Assembly: GCF_029635795.1 (NCBI RefSeq)
Contig: NZ_CP114280.1
Span: forward strand, 930,001 to 994,000
Direction of reading: 5' to 3'
Length of the DNA: 64,000 bases
From: Dickeya lacustris
GTDB lineage: Bacteria; Pseudomonadota; Gammaproteobacteria; Enterobacterales; Enterobacteriaceae
Shown: piece after piece, positions 8,659 through 18,531 of the stretch
Position numbering within the stretch: the stretch's first letter is position 1
Layout: each line of letters starts with the position of its first letter
The notes under the pieces: generated by a model
Seen by the model: the letters and a program-made list of their open reading frames with translations, nothing else
Databases searched by the model: none
Told to the model about the DNA's origin: nothing
Position numbers and translations under genes: made by a program

Positions 8659-9588
8659 TTACCGGCTCGGCGTAGCGCTCATCAAGTGTAGCAAAGCCGC
8701 GCCACGCGCGCCGCCCGCATCGCCATGGCGGGCTTTTTCAATCCGTGGCAGTTGCACACCGGGCAACAGATTATCCGGTAAACGCAGCGGCAACTGACGA
8801 TATATTTCATCAAAATTAGATAAACCGCCGCCTAACACCAACATATGCGGATCAAACAGCGTCAGTAGATTGCCAAGACAGAGAGCCAGCAGCGACAAAT
8901 AACGCTCGACGTGGGCCTGGGCGCTGCGTTCCCCCGCCGTAAACTGCGCGATTATCTGCGTTGCAGACAACCGTTGTTGATAGAAATGGCTATACAGCCA
9001 CTCAAAACCGCGCCCAGACAGGTAATTCTCGATACAGCCGTGGCGACCACATCCGCAAGGCAAGCGCGGTATATCCGCACTGAGGATATCCAGCGCCTCA
9101 ACCGGCAGGCGAAAATGCCCGAGTTCACCGGTCACACCGTTACGCCCATCCACCACCTGACCATTGACCACCAGCCCACCGCCCATGCCGGTACCCAAAA
9201 TCACGCCGAGCACCACCGGATAGCGGCACGTGCCCTCATCCCAGGCTTCAGAGAGGACAAAACAGTTGGCGTCATTACTCAGGCGCACCTCGCGCGCCAG
9301 CAAACGGGAGAGATCGGCGCGCAGCGGGCGGCCCATTGCCGACGGCAGATTCGCCGCGAACAGCTCACCGGTTTCAGCCCGTTCGATGCCGGGCACACCG
9401 ATGCCAACATGCCCCCGACCGCCAGTGAGTGCATCGGCTTCGGCTGTCAGTGCATGCAGGCTGTTGAGTAGCGCATTGTAGTTTTCGCGCGGCGTCGCCA
9501 CACGTTTGCGCCAGCAGCATTGCAGCGTTTCGTCAAATACCGCGATTTCAATTTTGCTGCCGCCGACATCGAAGCCGTAGTAATGCAT
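8659..9588 (-). CDS. nagK: N-acetyl-D-glucosamine kinase NagK
   Basis: 309 residues (E. coli 303). ROK-family sugar kinase: ATP-binding [15 protein letters not shown] at the N-terminus, [10 protein letters not shown], and the zinc-binding [17 protein letters not shown] motif. It phosphorylates GlcNAc released from cell-wall turnover in the cytoplasm to GlcNAc-6-phosphate, complementing nagZ found further right. The start at 9588 begins MHYYGFD, matching the E. coli MYYGFD; the frame extends upstream but without homology. It lies 65 bp downstream of lolE, so it may be co-transcribed with lolCDE. Confidence 0.95.
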   Translation of the reverse strand: MHYYGFDVGGSKIEIAVFDETLQCCWRKRVATPRENYNALLNSLHALTAEADALTGGRGHVGIGVPGIERAETGELFAANLPSAMGRPLRADLSRLLAREVRLSNDANCFVLSEAWDEGTCRYPVVLGVILGTGMGGGLVVNGQVVDGRNGVTGELGHFRLPVEALDILSADIPRLPCGCGRHGCIENYLSGRGFEWLYSHFYQQRLSATQIIAQFTAGERSAQAHVERYLSLLALCLGNLLTLFDPHMLVLGGGLSNFDEIYRQLPLRLPDNLLPGVQLPRIEKARHGDAGGARGAALLHLMSATPSR

Positions 9589-9653
9589 GAAACGGTTATC
9601 CCTACTGTGCCGTGGGGGTAGACAGGCGGGCGCGGCTGGCACCCGCCGACAGA

Positions 9654-10901
9654 TTACTGGCCGCTCAATACGCGTGCCGGATCAATACGGCTGGCGCGTC
9701 GCGCAGGATACCAGCTGGCTATCAAACTCAGCAGTAACGACGTTGCCAACACCGCCACGACATCCAGCAGATGCAATTCCGAGGGCAGAAAATCGATAAA
9801 ATAGATATCACCGGAGAGAAAGCGATGGCCGGTCAGTGATTCCAGCGCACGGATAAGCGGCGTCAGTTGCAAGGTCATCACAACGCCCGCCACACAGCCC
9901 ACCACGCTGCCCAGTAAGCCTGCCAGCAGTCCGTACCAGACAAATACCGCACGGATTAAACCATCGCCTGCGCCCAATGTGCGCAGTACGGCAATATCGC
10001 CGCTTTTATCTTTTACTGCCATCACCAGCGTCGAGACAATGTTGAAACTGGCCACGCCAATCACCAGCACCATCGCCAGATACATAATGGTTCTGATCAT
10101 CTGGATATCGCGGTACATATAGCCATACGTGCCAATCCAGCTACGGATATAAACATAAACACCGATCGCTTCACCTGCATCCCGCACCAGTTTTTGTGCA
10201 GCGAAGACATCCTGGGCCTTCAGCGCAATACCGGTAATGCCATCGCCGAGATCGAGATATTGCTGGGCATCGGCCAGCGGTATCAGCGCCAGGCTGTGAT
10301 CGAGCTGGCCGCTGAGTTGTAAAATACCGGCCACCTGTAGCCGAATGCGCTTGGGCTGTAGCAATTTCATTTGCGGGTCGCTATTGGGGATCATCACCGT
10401 CACCCAATCGCCACTTTTCACCCCCAGAGTATCCGCCACCCCTTTACCGATAACGACCTGCTGCGCCCCGGCGTGAAAGCGCGCCCAGGCGTCATCCAAC
10501 ACGAAACGCGGAAGCGCGCTCAATTTCAACTCCTGCGCCGGATCAACGCCTTTGAACTGGATAGCCTTGAGATTCGCGCCGTTCTCTAGCAGCCCGGTAA
10601 AGCTGACATACGGTGCCGCTGCCGCCACGCCCGGCACGTGCTCGATTTTCGGCAACAATGGCTGCCAGTCGCGAAACGGCTGGTTAACCGCTTCGATTTC
10701 ACCGTGCGGCACCACGGCCAGAATGCGGTTATTCAGTTCGCGCTCAAAGCCGTTCATCGCGCTCAATCCGACAATCAACACCGCGACGCCAAGAGCAATA
10801 CCCAGCGTTGAAATCACTGAAATCAGCGACACCATACCGCCCCGCCGACGGCCACGACTAAAACGCAGCCCGATTTGTAGCGCGAGAGGAGGAAAGGTCA
10901 T
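9654..10901 (-). CDS. lolE: Lipoprotein-releasing ABC transporter permease LolE
   Basis: 415 residues, equal to the E. coli protein. MacB-type topology: one N-terminal membrane helix (residues 25-47), a large periplasmic domain and three C-terminal helices, with the conserved [29 protein letters not shown] beginning. With LolC and LolD it extracts outer-membrane lipoproteins from the inner membrane and hands them to LolA. The start codon overlaps the lolD stop by 4 bases, indicating translational coupling in a lolCDE operon. Confidence 0.96.
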   Translation of the reverse strand: MTFPPLALQIGLRFSRGRRRGGMVSLISVISTLGIALGVAVLIVGLSAMNGFERELNNRILAVVPHGEIEAVNQPFRDWQPLLPKIEHVPGVAAAAPYVSFTGLLENGANLKAIQFKGVDPAQELKLSALPRFVLDDAWARFHAGAQQVVIGKGVADTLGVKSGDWVTVMIPNSDPQMKLLQPKRIRLQVAGILQLSGQLDHSLALIPLADAQQYLDLGDGITGIALKAQDVFAAQKLVRDAGEAIGVYVYIRSWIGTYGYMYRDIQMIRTIMYLAMVLVIGVASFNIVSTLVMAVKDKSGDIAVLRTLGAGDGLIRAVFVWYGLLAGLLGSVVGCVAGVVMTLQLTPLIRALESLTGHRFLSGDIYFIDFLPSELHLLDVVAVLATSLLLSLIASWYPARRASRIDPARVLSGQ

Positions 10902-11605
10902 CGTGACGTCCCCATCAGGGTTAACTCCTGCTGTAGCTGCCCGTCCCGCATCTCAAGCTGACGCCCCAGACGGCGCGCCAGCGCCAGATCATGCGTGACG
11001 ACAAGAAACGCGGTTCCCTGGCGATCGTTCAATTCGCCGAGCAGCTCGAAAATGGCGTCCGCCGTGCGTTGGTCAAGGTTGCCGGTCGGCTCATCGGCCA
11101 GCACCAGCGACGGCTTATTCACCAGCGCACGGGCAATCGCCACACGCTGACGCTCACCACCGGATAACTCTGACGAGCGATGTTGGCTGCGTTGCGCCAG
11201 CCCCACTGCCGCCAGCATCGCCTGCGCCTGCTCTTTGGCCACAGCCGGAGCCGTGCCACCAATAAGTAACGGCATGGCGACATTTTCGAGTGCGGAAAAA
11301 TCCGGCAATAAATGGTGGAACTGATAGATAAAACCCAGCTCACGGTTACGCAACGCCGCTTTTGCCGCCGCCGACAATGAGCCCAGCGCCTGCTCTTTGA
11401 AAATCACCTCACCCGAGGTGGGGGAATCCAGCCCGCCGAGCAGGTGTAACAGGGTGCTTTTACCCGAGCCGGAACTCCCGACAATCGCCATCATTTCACC
11501 GTGCTGTATCTCAAATGACACCTCACGCAGTACATCGGTAGACAGGTTGCCTTCCTGATAACGCTTGCACAATTGACGGCACGCCAATAAAGGGGAATTA
11601 CTCAT
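10898..11605 (-). CDS. lolD: Lipoprotein-releasing ABC transporter ATPase LolD
   Basis: 235 residues (E. coli 233). Walker [10 protein letters not shown], signature [15 protein letters not shown], Walker [13 protein letters not shown] and the H-loop VVTHD are complete. It powers release of outer-membrane-directed lipoproteins; clients in this window include nlpC, lpoB and ycfL products. It overlaps lolC by 8 bases and lolE by 4, so the three are one translationally coupled unit. Confidence 0.97.
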   Translation of the reverse strand: MSNSPLLACRQLCKRYQEGNLSTDVLREVSFEIQHGEMMAIVGSSGSGKSTLLHLLGGLDSPTSGEVIFKEQALGSLSAAAKAALRNRELGFIYQFHHLLPDFSALENVAMPLLIGGTAPAVAKEQAQAMLAAVGLAQRSQHRSSELSGGERQRVAIARALVNKPSLVLADEPTGNLDQRTADAIFELLGELNDRQGTAFLVVTHDLALARRLGRQLEMRDGQLQQELTLMGTSR

Positions 11606-12800
11606 AACGAAGAGCCTCTGCGGGATGGGTGGCGGCCGCGCGCCAGGAAGGATACAGCGTGGACAGCAGCGCCAGTAGCATGGCGACCAGCGCTATCATC
11701 AAGACTTGCATCGGCTGAATTTGCACCGGCAGACTGCCGCCGTCTATCAACAGCCCCAGCAGCGGAATCAGGGTGTTCAATTGGCTTGCCAGCACGATGC
11801 CAAACACCGCGCCCAATAACGCGCCCAGCACACCGGCGCTGCCGCCCTGGATCATAAACACAGCCATAATCTGGCGACGGGTCAGCCCCTGCGTTTGTAA
11901 GATGGCCACTTCGCCCTGCTTTTCCATTACCAGCAAACCAAGAGAGGTGACGATGTTAAACGCCGCGACCGCCACAATCAGGCTTAACAGCAGCCCCATC
12001 ATGTTTTTCTCCATGCGGACTGCCTGAAACAGCTCCCCTTTGCGATCGCGCCAGTCCTTCCAGACCGCCCCCGGCACCAACGCCTGCTGGCTTAGGGTAT
12101 CGACAGACAGCGGTTGTGCAAGCCACAGCCGCCAGCCGGTAATATTCCCCGGCGCATAACGCATTAATCTTGATGCATCCTGCTGATTGACCAGTAACTG
12201 ATAGCTATCGACCTCGCTACGGGCGGCGAACGTACCGGCGACGGTAAAGAGGCGCTGGCTGGGAATACGGCCCATCGGCGTTAACTGGCTGGCTCCCGTT
12301 ACCATCAGGCGCAGCGAATCGCCCCGGCTTACCCCCAGCTGTTTCGCCAGTTGCTCACCCAAAATCACCTGATATTCACCGGCTTGCAGTTGCTGCAAAC
12401 GGCTGTTTACCAGATAGTTCGCCAACGGTTCCGGCTCATCAGGGTTGATGCCAAGCATCACCCCCACCGCCACGCTGCGCGCGCTTTGCAGCACCACATC
12501 GCCGGTTGTCAGCGGCGCGATGCGCTGCACGCCGGTCAGGTGTGAGAGTGAAGACGCCGGAATAGACTCAGGGTTAAGCGAACCTTGCGGTGTGGTGATA
12601 AGCGCTTGCGGCATCAGGCCAAGAATGCTGCTTTCCAGCTCTCGCTCAAAGCCATTCATCACCGAGAGCACCGTCACCAGCGCCATCACCCCGAGGGTGA
12701 TGCCAATGGCCGATAACCAGGAAACAAACCGCCCAAAGCGGTCAGCAGCCCGCCCTCGCATATAGCGCAGGCCAATGAAAAGTGCGACAGGTTGATACAT
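11598..12800 (-). CDS. lolC: Lipoprotein-releasing ABC transporter permease LolC
   Basis: 400 residues (E. coli 399), same architecture as LolE: N-terminal helix near residues 25-45, a periplasmic domain containing the hook that recruits LolA, and three helices near the C-terminus. Conserved start [21 protein letters not shown] and [25 protein letters not shown]. First gene of the lolCDE operon; the divergent mfd gene starts 131 bp away, so both promoters must lie in 12801-12931. Confidence 0.95.
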   Translation of the reverse strand: MYQPVALFIGLRYMRGRAADRFGRFVSWLSAIGITLGVMALVTVLSVMNGFERELESSILGLMPQALITTPQGSLNPESIPASSLSHLTGVQRIAPLTTGDVVLQSARSVAVGVMLGINPDEPEPLANYLVNSRLQQLQAGEYQVILGEQLAKQLGVSRGDSLRLMVTGASQLTPMGRIPSQRLFTVAGTFAARSEVDSYQLLVNQQDASRLMRYAPGNITGWRLWLAQPLSVDTLSQQALVPGAVWKDWRDRKGELFQAVRMEKNMMGLLLSLIVAVAAFNIVTSLGLLVMEKQGEVAILQTQGLTRRQIMAVFMIQGGSAGVLGALLGAVFGIVLASQLNTLIPLLGLLIDGGSLPVQIQPMQVLMIALVAMLLALLSTLYPSWRAAATHPAEALRYE

Positions 12801-12931
12801 GAAATCCGTCTGGATGAGGTTGCTAAAGCAAAGTGAACAAGGATAATAAAGGGTAGACCCACTTTATGGAACCCTAACCCTCTCTCTTCCCGACTTTTTC
12901 TTAGTGGATATCGAGACCTGATAATCGGATG

Positions 12932-15900
12932 ATGCCAGAACACTATCGCTATACTCTGCCTGGCAAAGCGGGTGAACAACGCCTGCTGGGGCAGCTTACC
13001 GGTGCGGCTTGCGCCGTTGAATGCGCGGAGATCGTGACTCGTCACCCCGGATTGGTGGTTATCATCACCCCGGATATGCAAAACGCGCTGCGCCTGCGTG
13101 ACGAAATACGGCAATTTACCGCCGAGCCTGTGATGACGTTGCCGGATTGGGAAACCCTGCCTTATGACAGCTTCTCGCCGCATCAGGAGATCATTTCCGC
13201 TCGTCTGTCTACACTGTATCAGTTGCCGACGCTGACACGCGGAGTGCTTATTCTGCCGGTCAACACGCTGATGCAGAAAGTGTGCCCGCACCGTTTTTTG
13301 CACGGCCATGCGCTGATGTTGAAAAAAGGCCAGCGCCTGTCGCGTGACCGGCTACGCAGCCAGCTTGAACAGGCCGGTTATCGCAGTGTCGATCAGGTGA
13401 TGGAGCACGGCGAATTTGCGACCCGAGGGGCGTTACTTGACCTGTTTCCGATGGGCAGCGAAGAGCCGTTTCGTATTGATTTTTTCGATGACGAAATCGA
13501 CAGCCTGCGCCTATTTGATAGCGATACGCAACGCACTCTGAGCGAAGTGGCCCAGATTAACCTGTTGCCTGCACGCGAGTTTCCCAGCGACAAAACCGCC
13601 ATTGAGTTATTTCGCAGCCAATGGCGTGAACAGTTCGACGTGCGCCGCGATGCCGAACATCTCTATCAGCAGGTGAGCAAAGGCACGCTGCCCGCCGGGA
13701 TAGAATATTGGCAACCCCTGTTCTTCGCCGAACCGCTGCCGACGCTGTTTAGCTACCTGCCGGACACCACCTTGCTGATTTCCGTTGGCCATATTCAGCA
13801 GGCTGCCGCCCGGTTTTGGCAAGATGTGCAACAGCGTTATGACAACCGCCGCATTGACCCGATGCGCCCGCTGCTCTCGCCGGAAAACCTCTGGTTACAG
13901 GAAGATGGGCTGTTTGGCGCGCTCAAAGCCTGGCCTCGCGTGCAATTACACACGGATACGCTGGCAGATAAAGCCGCCAACCAGAATCTGGGCTATCAGC
14001 CACTGCCGCAGTTGGCGGTGGTACACCAAAGTAAAACGCCGCTGGATGCGCTGCGCCGCTTCACCGAACAGTTCGACGGGCCGATCATTTTCTGTGTCGA
14101 GAGTGAAGGCCGTCGCGAGACCTTGCAGGAGTTGCTGTCACGTATCAAGCTGGCACCAAAACTTATCACGCATCTCGATCAGGCCACCGCATCGGGCTGT
14201 TATTTGATGATTGGTGCCAGCGAGCACGGTTTTATCGACACCCTGCGCCAGCGCGCGCTTATTTGTGAGAGCGATTTGCTGGGCGAGCGCGTCACGCGTC
14301 GGCGTCAGGACAACCGACGCACCATCAATACCGATACTTTAATTCGCAATCTGGCCGAGTTGCGCCCAGGCCAGCCGGTCGTCCATCTGGAGCACGGCGT
14401 GGGCCGCTATGCCGGACTGACCACGCTCACCGCCGGGGGTATCGCAGCCGAATACCTGATTTTGCACTACGCCGGTGAAGATAAACTGTACGTGCCGGTT
14501 TCCTCGCTGCACCTTATCAGCCGCTATTCAGGTGGCGCGCAAGAGAATGCGCCGCTGCACAAACTCGGTGGCGATGCCTGGGTACGCGCCCGGCAAAAAG
14601 CGGCGGAAAAAGTCCGCGATGTGGCGGCCGAATTGCTGGATGTTTACGCCCAGCGCGCGGCCCGACATGGTTTTGCCTTCAAGCATGACCGCGAACAGTA
14701 TCAGATGTTCTGTGAGGGTTTCCCGTTTGACACCACGCCCGACCAGGCTCAGGCCATCAACGCCGTACTCAGTGACATGTGCCGCCCTATCGCCATGGAC
14801 AGGCTGGTGTGCGGCGATGTCGGTTTTGGTAAAACCGAAGTGGCGATGCGCGCGGCGTTTCTGGCGGTAGAAAACCACAAGCAGGTGGCGGTTCTGGTGC
14901 CAACCACCCTGTTGGCCCAGCAGCATTACGATAACTTCCGCGACCGCTTTGCCAACTGGCCGGTACGCATCGACATGCTCTCGCGCTTTCGCAGCGCAAA
15001 AGAGCAGACGCAGGTGCTGGAACACACGCAGGAAGGCAAGGTGGACATTCTGATTGGCACCCATAAATTGCTGCAAAGCGACATTCGCTGGCGCGATCTG
15101 GGGCTGTTGATTGTCGATGAAGAGCACCGCTTTGGCGTTCGCCACAAAGAGCGCATTAAAGCGATGCGGGCCGATGTCGATATTCTGACGCTCACCGCCA
15201 CGCCTATCCCGCGTACCCTGAATATGGCGATGAGCGGCATTCGCGATCTGTCGATTATTGCCACACCGCCCGCACGCCGTCTGGCGGTGAAAACCTTTGT
15301 GCGTGAATATGACAGCCTGGTGGTGCGCGAGGCCATTCTGCGTGAAATACTGCGCGGCGGGCAGGTGTACTACCTTTATAACGATGTCGAAAATATTGAA
15401 AAAGCCACCCAGCGCCTGACAGAACTGGTGCCGGAAGCCCGCATCACCATCGGCCACGGCCAGATGCGCGAGCGCGATCTTGAACGGGTGATGAACGATT
15501 TCCATCACCAGCGTTTCAACGTACTGGTTTGTACCACCATTATTGAAACCGGCATTGATATTCCGAGCGCCAACACCATCATTATTGAACGGGCCGACCA
15601 TTTTGGCCTGGCGCAGTTACACCAGTTGCGTGGCCGCGTCGGACGCTCACACCATCAGGCTTATGCTTATCTTCTGACCCCCAACCCCAAAGCGATGAGC
15701 AGCGATGCGCACAAACGGCTTGAGGCTATCGCATCACTGGAGGATTTGGGCGCGGGCTTTGCGCTGGCCACCCATGATTTGGAGATTCGCGGTGCCGGGG
15801 AGTTGCTGGGCGAGGATCAGAGCGGCCAGATGGAAAGCGTGGGCTTCTCGCTTTACATGGAGTTGCTGGAAAGCGCGGTTGAGTCGCTCAAGGCCGGGCG

Positions 15901-16381
15901 CGAACCCTCGCTGGAGGATTTAATCAGCAGCCAGACGGACGTGGAATTGCGCCTGCCAGCGCTGTTGCCGGAGGCATTTGTGCCTGACGTCAATACCCGC
16001 TTGTCCTTCTATAAACGCATCGCCAGCGCGACCACCAGCCGTGAGCTGGATGAGCTGAAAGTCGAGCTGATTGATCGTTTCGGCCCCTTGCCGGATGCCG
16101 CGCGCCACCTGCTACAGGTCGCGGCTCTACGCCAGTTGGCGCAAACGCTCGGTATCAAGCGGATTGAAGGGAATGACAAAGGCGGATTTGTCGAATTCGG
16201 CCCGCATAACCGCGTTGACCCGACCTACCTGATAGGGTTATTGCAGCGCAACCCGAAACTGTATCGGCTAGACGGCCCGACCCGGCTTAAATTCATTACC
16301 GCGCTGGATAGTTACCCGCAGCGGCTGACGTTCGTCAGCGATTTACTTGAGGAGATGGCGCGCCATACCCAGGCAATATAA
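12932..16381 (+). CDS. mfd: Transcription-repair coupling factor Mfd
   Basis: 1149 residues, almost identical in length to E. coli Mfd (1148), colinear throughout. UvrB-like N-terminal module (1-330), the RNA-polymerase-interacting domain near 480-550 (LEHGVGRYAG), then the RecG-like translocase (about 600-950) with Walker A GDVGFGKTEVAMRAAF, DEEHRFGV and the TLTATPIPRTL motif, and a C-terminal regulatory domain. Mfd pushes stalled RNA polymerase off DNA lesions and recruits UvrA. Two adjacent ATG codons (12929, 12932) are possible starts; the second gives MPEHYRYTLP as in E. coli. Large antisense open frames inside it are shadows. Confidence 0.97.
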   Translation: MPEHYRYTLPGKAGEQRLLGQLTGAACAVECAEIVTRHPGLVVIITPDMQNALRLRDEIRQFTAEPVMTLPDWETLPYDSFSPHQEIISARLSTLYQLPTLTRGVLILPVNTLMQKVCPHRFLHGHALMLKKGQRLSRDRLRSQLEQAGYRSVDQVMEHGEFATRGALLDLFPMGSEEPFRIDFFDDEIDSLRLFDSDTQRTLSEVAQINLLPAREFPSDKTAIELFRSQWREQFDVRRDAEHLYQQVSKGTLPAGIEYWQPLFFAEPLPTLFSYLPDTTLLISVGHIQQAAARFWQDVQQRYDNRRIDPMRPLLSPENLWLQEDGLFGALKAWPRVQLHTDTLADKAANQNLGYQPLPQLAVVHQSKTPLDALRRFTEQFDGPIIFCVESEGRRETLQELLSRIKLAPKLITHLDQATASGCYLMIGASEHGFIDTLRQRALICESDLLGERVTRRRQDNRRTINTDTLIRNLAELRPGQPVVHLEHGVGRYAGLTTLTAGGIAAEYLILHYAGEDKLYVPVSSLHLISRYSGGAQENAPLHKLGGDAWVRARQKAAEKVRDVAAELLDVYAQRAARHGFAFKHDREQYQMFCEGFPFDTTPDQAQAINAVLSDMCRPIAMDRLVCGDVGFGKTEVAMRAAFLAVENHKQVAVLVPTTLLAQQHYDNFRDRFANWPVRIDMLSRFRSAKEQTQVLEHTQEGKVDILIGTHKLLQSDIRWRDLGLLIVDEEHRFGVRHKERIKAMRADVDILTLTATPIPRTLNMAMSGIRDLSIIATPPARRLAVKTFVREYDSLVVREAILREILRGGQVYYLYNDVENIEKATQRLTELVPEARITIGHGQMRERDLERVMNDFHHQRFNVLVCTTIIETGIDIPSANTIIIERADHFGLAQLHQLRGRVGRSHHQAYAYLLTPNPKAMSSDAHKRLEAIASLEDLGAGFALATHDLEIRGAGELLGEDQSGQMESVGFSLYMELLESAVESLKAGREPSLEDLISSQTDVELRLPALLPEAFVPDVNTRLSFYKRIASATTSRELDELKVELIDRFGPLPDAARHLLQVAALRQLAQTLGIKRIEGNDKGGFVEFGPHNRVDPTYLIGLLQRNPKLYRLDGPTRLKFITALDSYPQRLTFVSDLLEEMARHTQAI

Positions 16382-16730
16382 TCCTATTGGTAACGGCAAC
16401 ATTTTACATGTCTCATCATTTTTGTGCTCTGTATCGCGAAGAACGCCTAAAATCAACGCGATAATCGCCGATATAACTTAACGCGCATTAATCACATAGC
16501 GCACATTTTTCGATGTCAGTTATACCAACTGGCGCATGTCAGTAACCGGGAATCGCCCCGGTGCTGACACGCGCCAGTGGCCGGGGACACCAGCCCGTTG
16601 GAACACACAGAACCGTAATACGCTGAGTCAGGCAGGGCCTATAGGCTGGCTTTATCGAATCAGCGGCTTGGCCGAGTCTTTATCATTACGACGCCGCTGG
16701 CGTATTTTGATGCAATGAGTCGGCCCGCCT
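16382..16730. other. Intergenic space downstream of mfd
   Basis: About 350 bases from the mfd stop to the repeat array. No gene, clear terminator or known RNA was recognised. A frame at 16536-16718 has no ribosome site or homology. Confidence 0.5.
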
Positions 16731-16848
16731 GTCGGTATATGGCAATAGTTGGTATACGACAACAGTTGCTATACAACCATTGGTATACAACCATTGGTAT
16801 ACGACAGCCGTTATACAGCAGTCGTTATACAACAGTCGGCATACAACA
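16731..16848. repeat. Degenerate 14-17-bp tandem array upstream of the CSS-EAL gene (8 copies)
   Basis: Eight head-to-tail units, each with a TATAC or related core: GTCGGTATATGGCAATA, GTTGGTATACGACAACA, GTTGCTATACAACCA, TTGGTATACAACCA, TTGGTATACGACAGCC, GTTATACAGCA, GTCGTTATACAACA, GTCGGCATACAACA. The core is often the palindrome GTATAC. The array ends 30 bp before the start codon of the phosphodiesterase gene, so it occupies its promoter and leader. Confidence 0.85.
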
Positions 16849-16877
16849 ATAAAGATCAGCCAAGGGCCCATACACAC

Positions 16878-18404
16878 ATGAATAAACTGATCGCTTTTCT
16901 GACGTTTTTGGCGATGATGGTCTTGGGCTCTTCGGCTATTTATTACCAAAATTATCGCTCAGACCAACGGTTAGCCTATGCGGAAGCTGAACGAGCGGCC
17001 AAAAGTATCGAGGCTATTATCGATGAAGCCCGCGATGCGGTACTCCATACCCGCCCCTTGTTAACCCAGCCCTGTACACCCGATGTTATCCGTATCCTGA
17101 ACATGGCGGCGGCCACCGAGCCCCACCTGCGCACGGTGAGCCTGATTCGAAACGATATTGTTTATTGCTCATCGCTCTACGGGGTCGATAACCGGCCTGC
17201 CGCGCTGGAGCGCTTTTTTATGGGTCAGTTGGTGCTGCTACCCGGTAACTCCGTCACCCCGGACAAATCGCTGGTGATGTACCTGGAAACCACGCTGAAT
17301 GGCAGCGTCGGGATTGGCATTCATGCGGCGCATTTAACCAACGTGTTAGGTCTTCTTAGTAAGCGGCGCGAGTTGTATTTCAAGGTGGGCAACAGTTGGG
17401 TATCACAGGAAAACAGGGTGCAACCCTTCAAAACCAGCGAGCACCCGAATTTTGTCACCATTTCATCCCAACGTTACCATTTCGCCATTATGTTCCCGAT
17501 GGCAACCTCTTATAATCTAATGATATTCTGGGATCAGGAAAAAATGACGTTGCTCGTCATCTTCCTGATTGCCTTTTGTTCCGGCATCTTAGCCTATAAA
17601 TATTCCCGCCGTTTCAACACCCCCTACGATGGTATACGACGGGCTATCGATCAACAGGAAGTTATCCCTTATTATCAGCCGGTTATCTGCACCAAAACGC
17701 ACGAGATGTACGGTGTTGAAGTGCTGGCGCGCTGGTTCCATCCCAAAAGCGGATTTATTTCTCCCGATGTGTTTATTCCCCTGTGTGAGCAGAGCGGCCT
17801 GATTATTCCGCTGACGCGCTCGTTGATGAGCCAGGTACTGCGGGATTTACTCAGCCATCTTGATAGCTTGCCTGATGAGTTACACGTCGCGCTTAACATC
17901 AGCGCCCTGCATTGCCAGTCAGAAGAGTTTATTAGCGACTGCCAGAATTTCGTGGCAGCATTCGGCAACAAGAAAGTCCACCTGATGATTGAGATAACCG
18001 AACGGGAAAAAATCGACCTGACGCCAGAGGTGCTCGGCTTTTTTAGCAAGTTAAGTGCGGCGGGAATGTCTATCGCGCTGGATGATTTTGGCACGGGCTA
18101 CTCTAATTTTGATTATCTGCGCAAGCTACGGGTGAATTTTCTCAAGATAGATCAATCTTTTGTCAGCATGATTGATGAGGATGACCCGCAATCCAGCACG
18201 TTGGTGAATTGTGTTATCGACCTGGCGCAGCAGATGAACCTGATGACCATTGCCGAAGGGGTGGAAACCCCGTATCAGGCCGAATTCCTCAGCAACAAAC
18301 AAATCAACTTCATGCAGGGCTACTATTTCTCACGCCCGCTGCCGTTTGATGAATTGACGAAAACCTGGCTGAATCAACACGTGGCGACGCCTCATCAATC
18401 TTAG
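16878..18404 (+). CDS. Membrane cyclic-di-GMP phosphodiesterase, CSS-motif sensor plus EAL domain
   Basis: 508 residues from the ATG at 16878. A first membrane helix (3-22) is followed by a periplasmic CSS domain with Cys66 and the signature YCSSLYG (Cys97), a second helix near 225-245, and a cytoplasmic EAL domain. Catalytic signatures are intact: GVEVLARWF (EVL form), ALNIS, MIEITERE, LDDFGTGYSNF, LKIDQSF, EGVET and QGYYFSRP, so it should hydrolyse c-di-GMP. In E. coli the paired CSS cysteines sense disulfide status through DsbA/DsbB and gate activity. Which of the E. coli paralogues (PdeB, C, D, G, N) is nearest cannot be told. The ribosome site is weak. The upstream tandem array is unusual. 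Confidence 0.9.
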   Translation: MNKLIAFLTFLAMMVLGSSAIYYQNYRSDQRLAYAEAERAAKSIEAIIDEARDAVLHTRPLLTQPCTPDVIRILNMAAATEPHLRTVSLIRNDIVYCSSLYGVDNRPAALERFFMGQLVLLPGNSVTPDKSLVMYLETTLNGSVGIGIHAAHLTNVLGLLSKRRELYFKVGNSWVSQENRVQPFKTSEHPNFVTISSQRYHFAIMFPMATSYNLMIFWDQEKMTLLVIFLIAFCSGILAYKYSRRFNTPYDGIRRAIDQQEVIPYYQPVICTKTHEMYGVEVLARWFHPKSGFISPDVFIPLCEQSGLIIPLTRSLMSQVLRDLLSHLDSLPDELHVALNISALHCQSEEFISDCQNFVAAFGNKKVHLMIEITEREKIDLTPEVLGFFSKLSAAGMSIALDDFGTGYSNFDYLRKLRVNFLKIDQSFVSMIDEDDPQSSTLVNCVIDLAQQMNLMTIAEGVETPYQAEFLSNKQINFMQGYYFSRPLPFDELTKTWLNQHVATPHQS

Positions 18405-18417
18405 CCACACGACCGTC

Positions 18418-18454
18418 GCCGGGCACCGTCACCCAGCGGTGCTGGCGCTTTTAT
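18418..18454 (+). terminator. Terminator-like hairpin after the CSS-EAL gene
   Basis: GCCGGGCACCG pairs with CGGTGCTGGC around an 8-base loop, followed by GCTTTTATC. It begins 14 bp after the stop codon. Confidence 0.55.
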
Positions 18455-18531
18455 CTTCCTGATTATTTACAACCCTGCAAACTCGCGGTAAATTCCCGCC
18501 CCTTCTCTATTGGCATGGGGATAACAACATC

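Noticed and set aside
14528..15601. 357-codon open frame antisense to mfd
   Set aside because: It lies fully inside the strongly conserved mfd gene, has no ribosome site and reads as a low-information shadow of GC-rich coding DNA.
16731..16848. CRISPR array
   Set aside because: Units are 11-17 bp and directly adjacent, with no unique spacers and no cas genes nearby.
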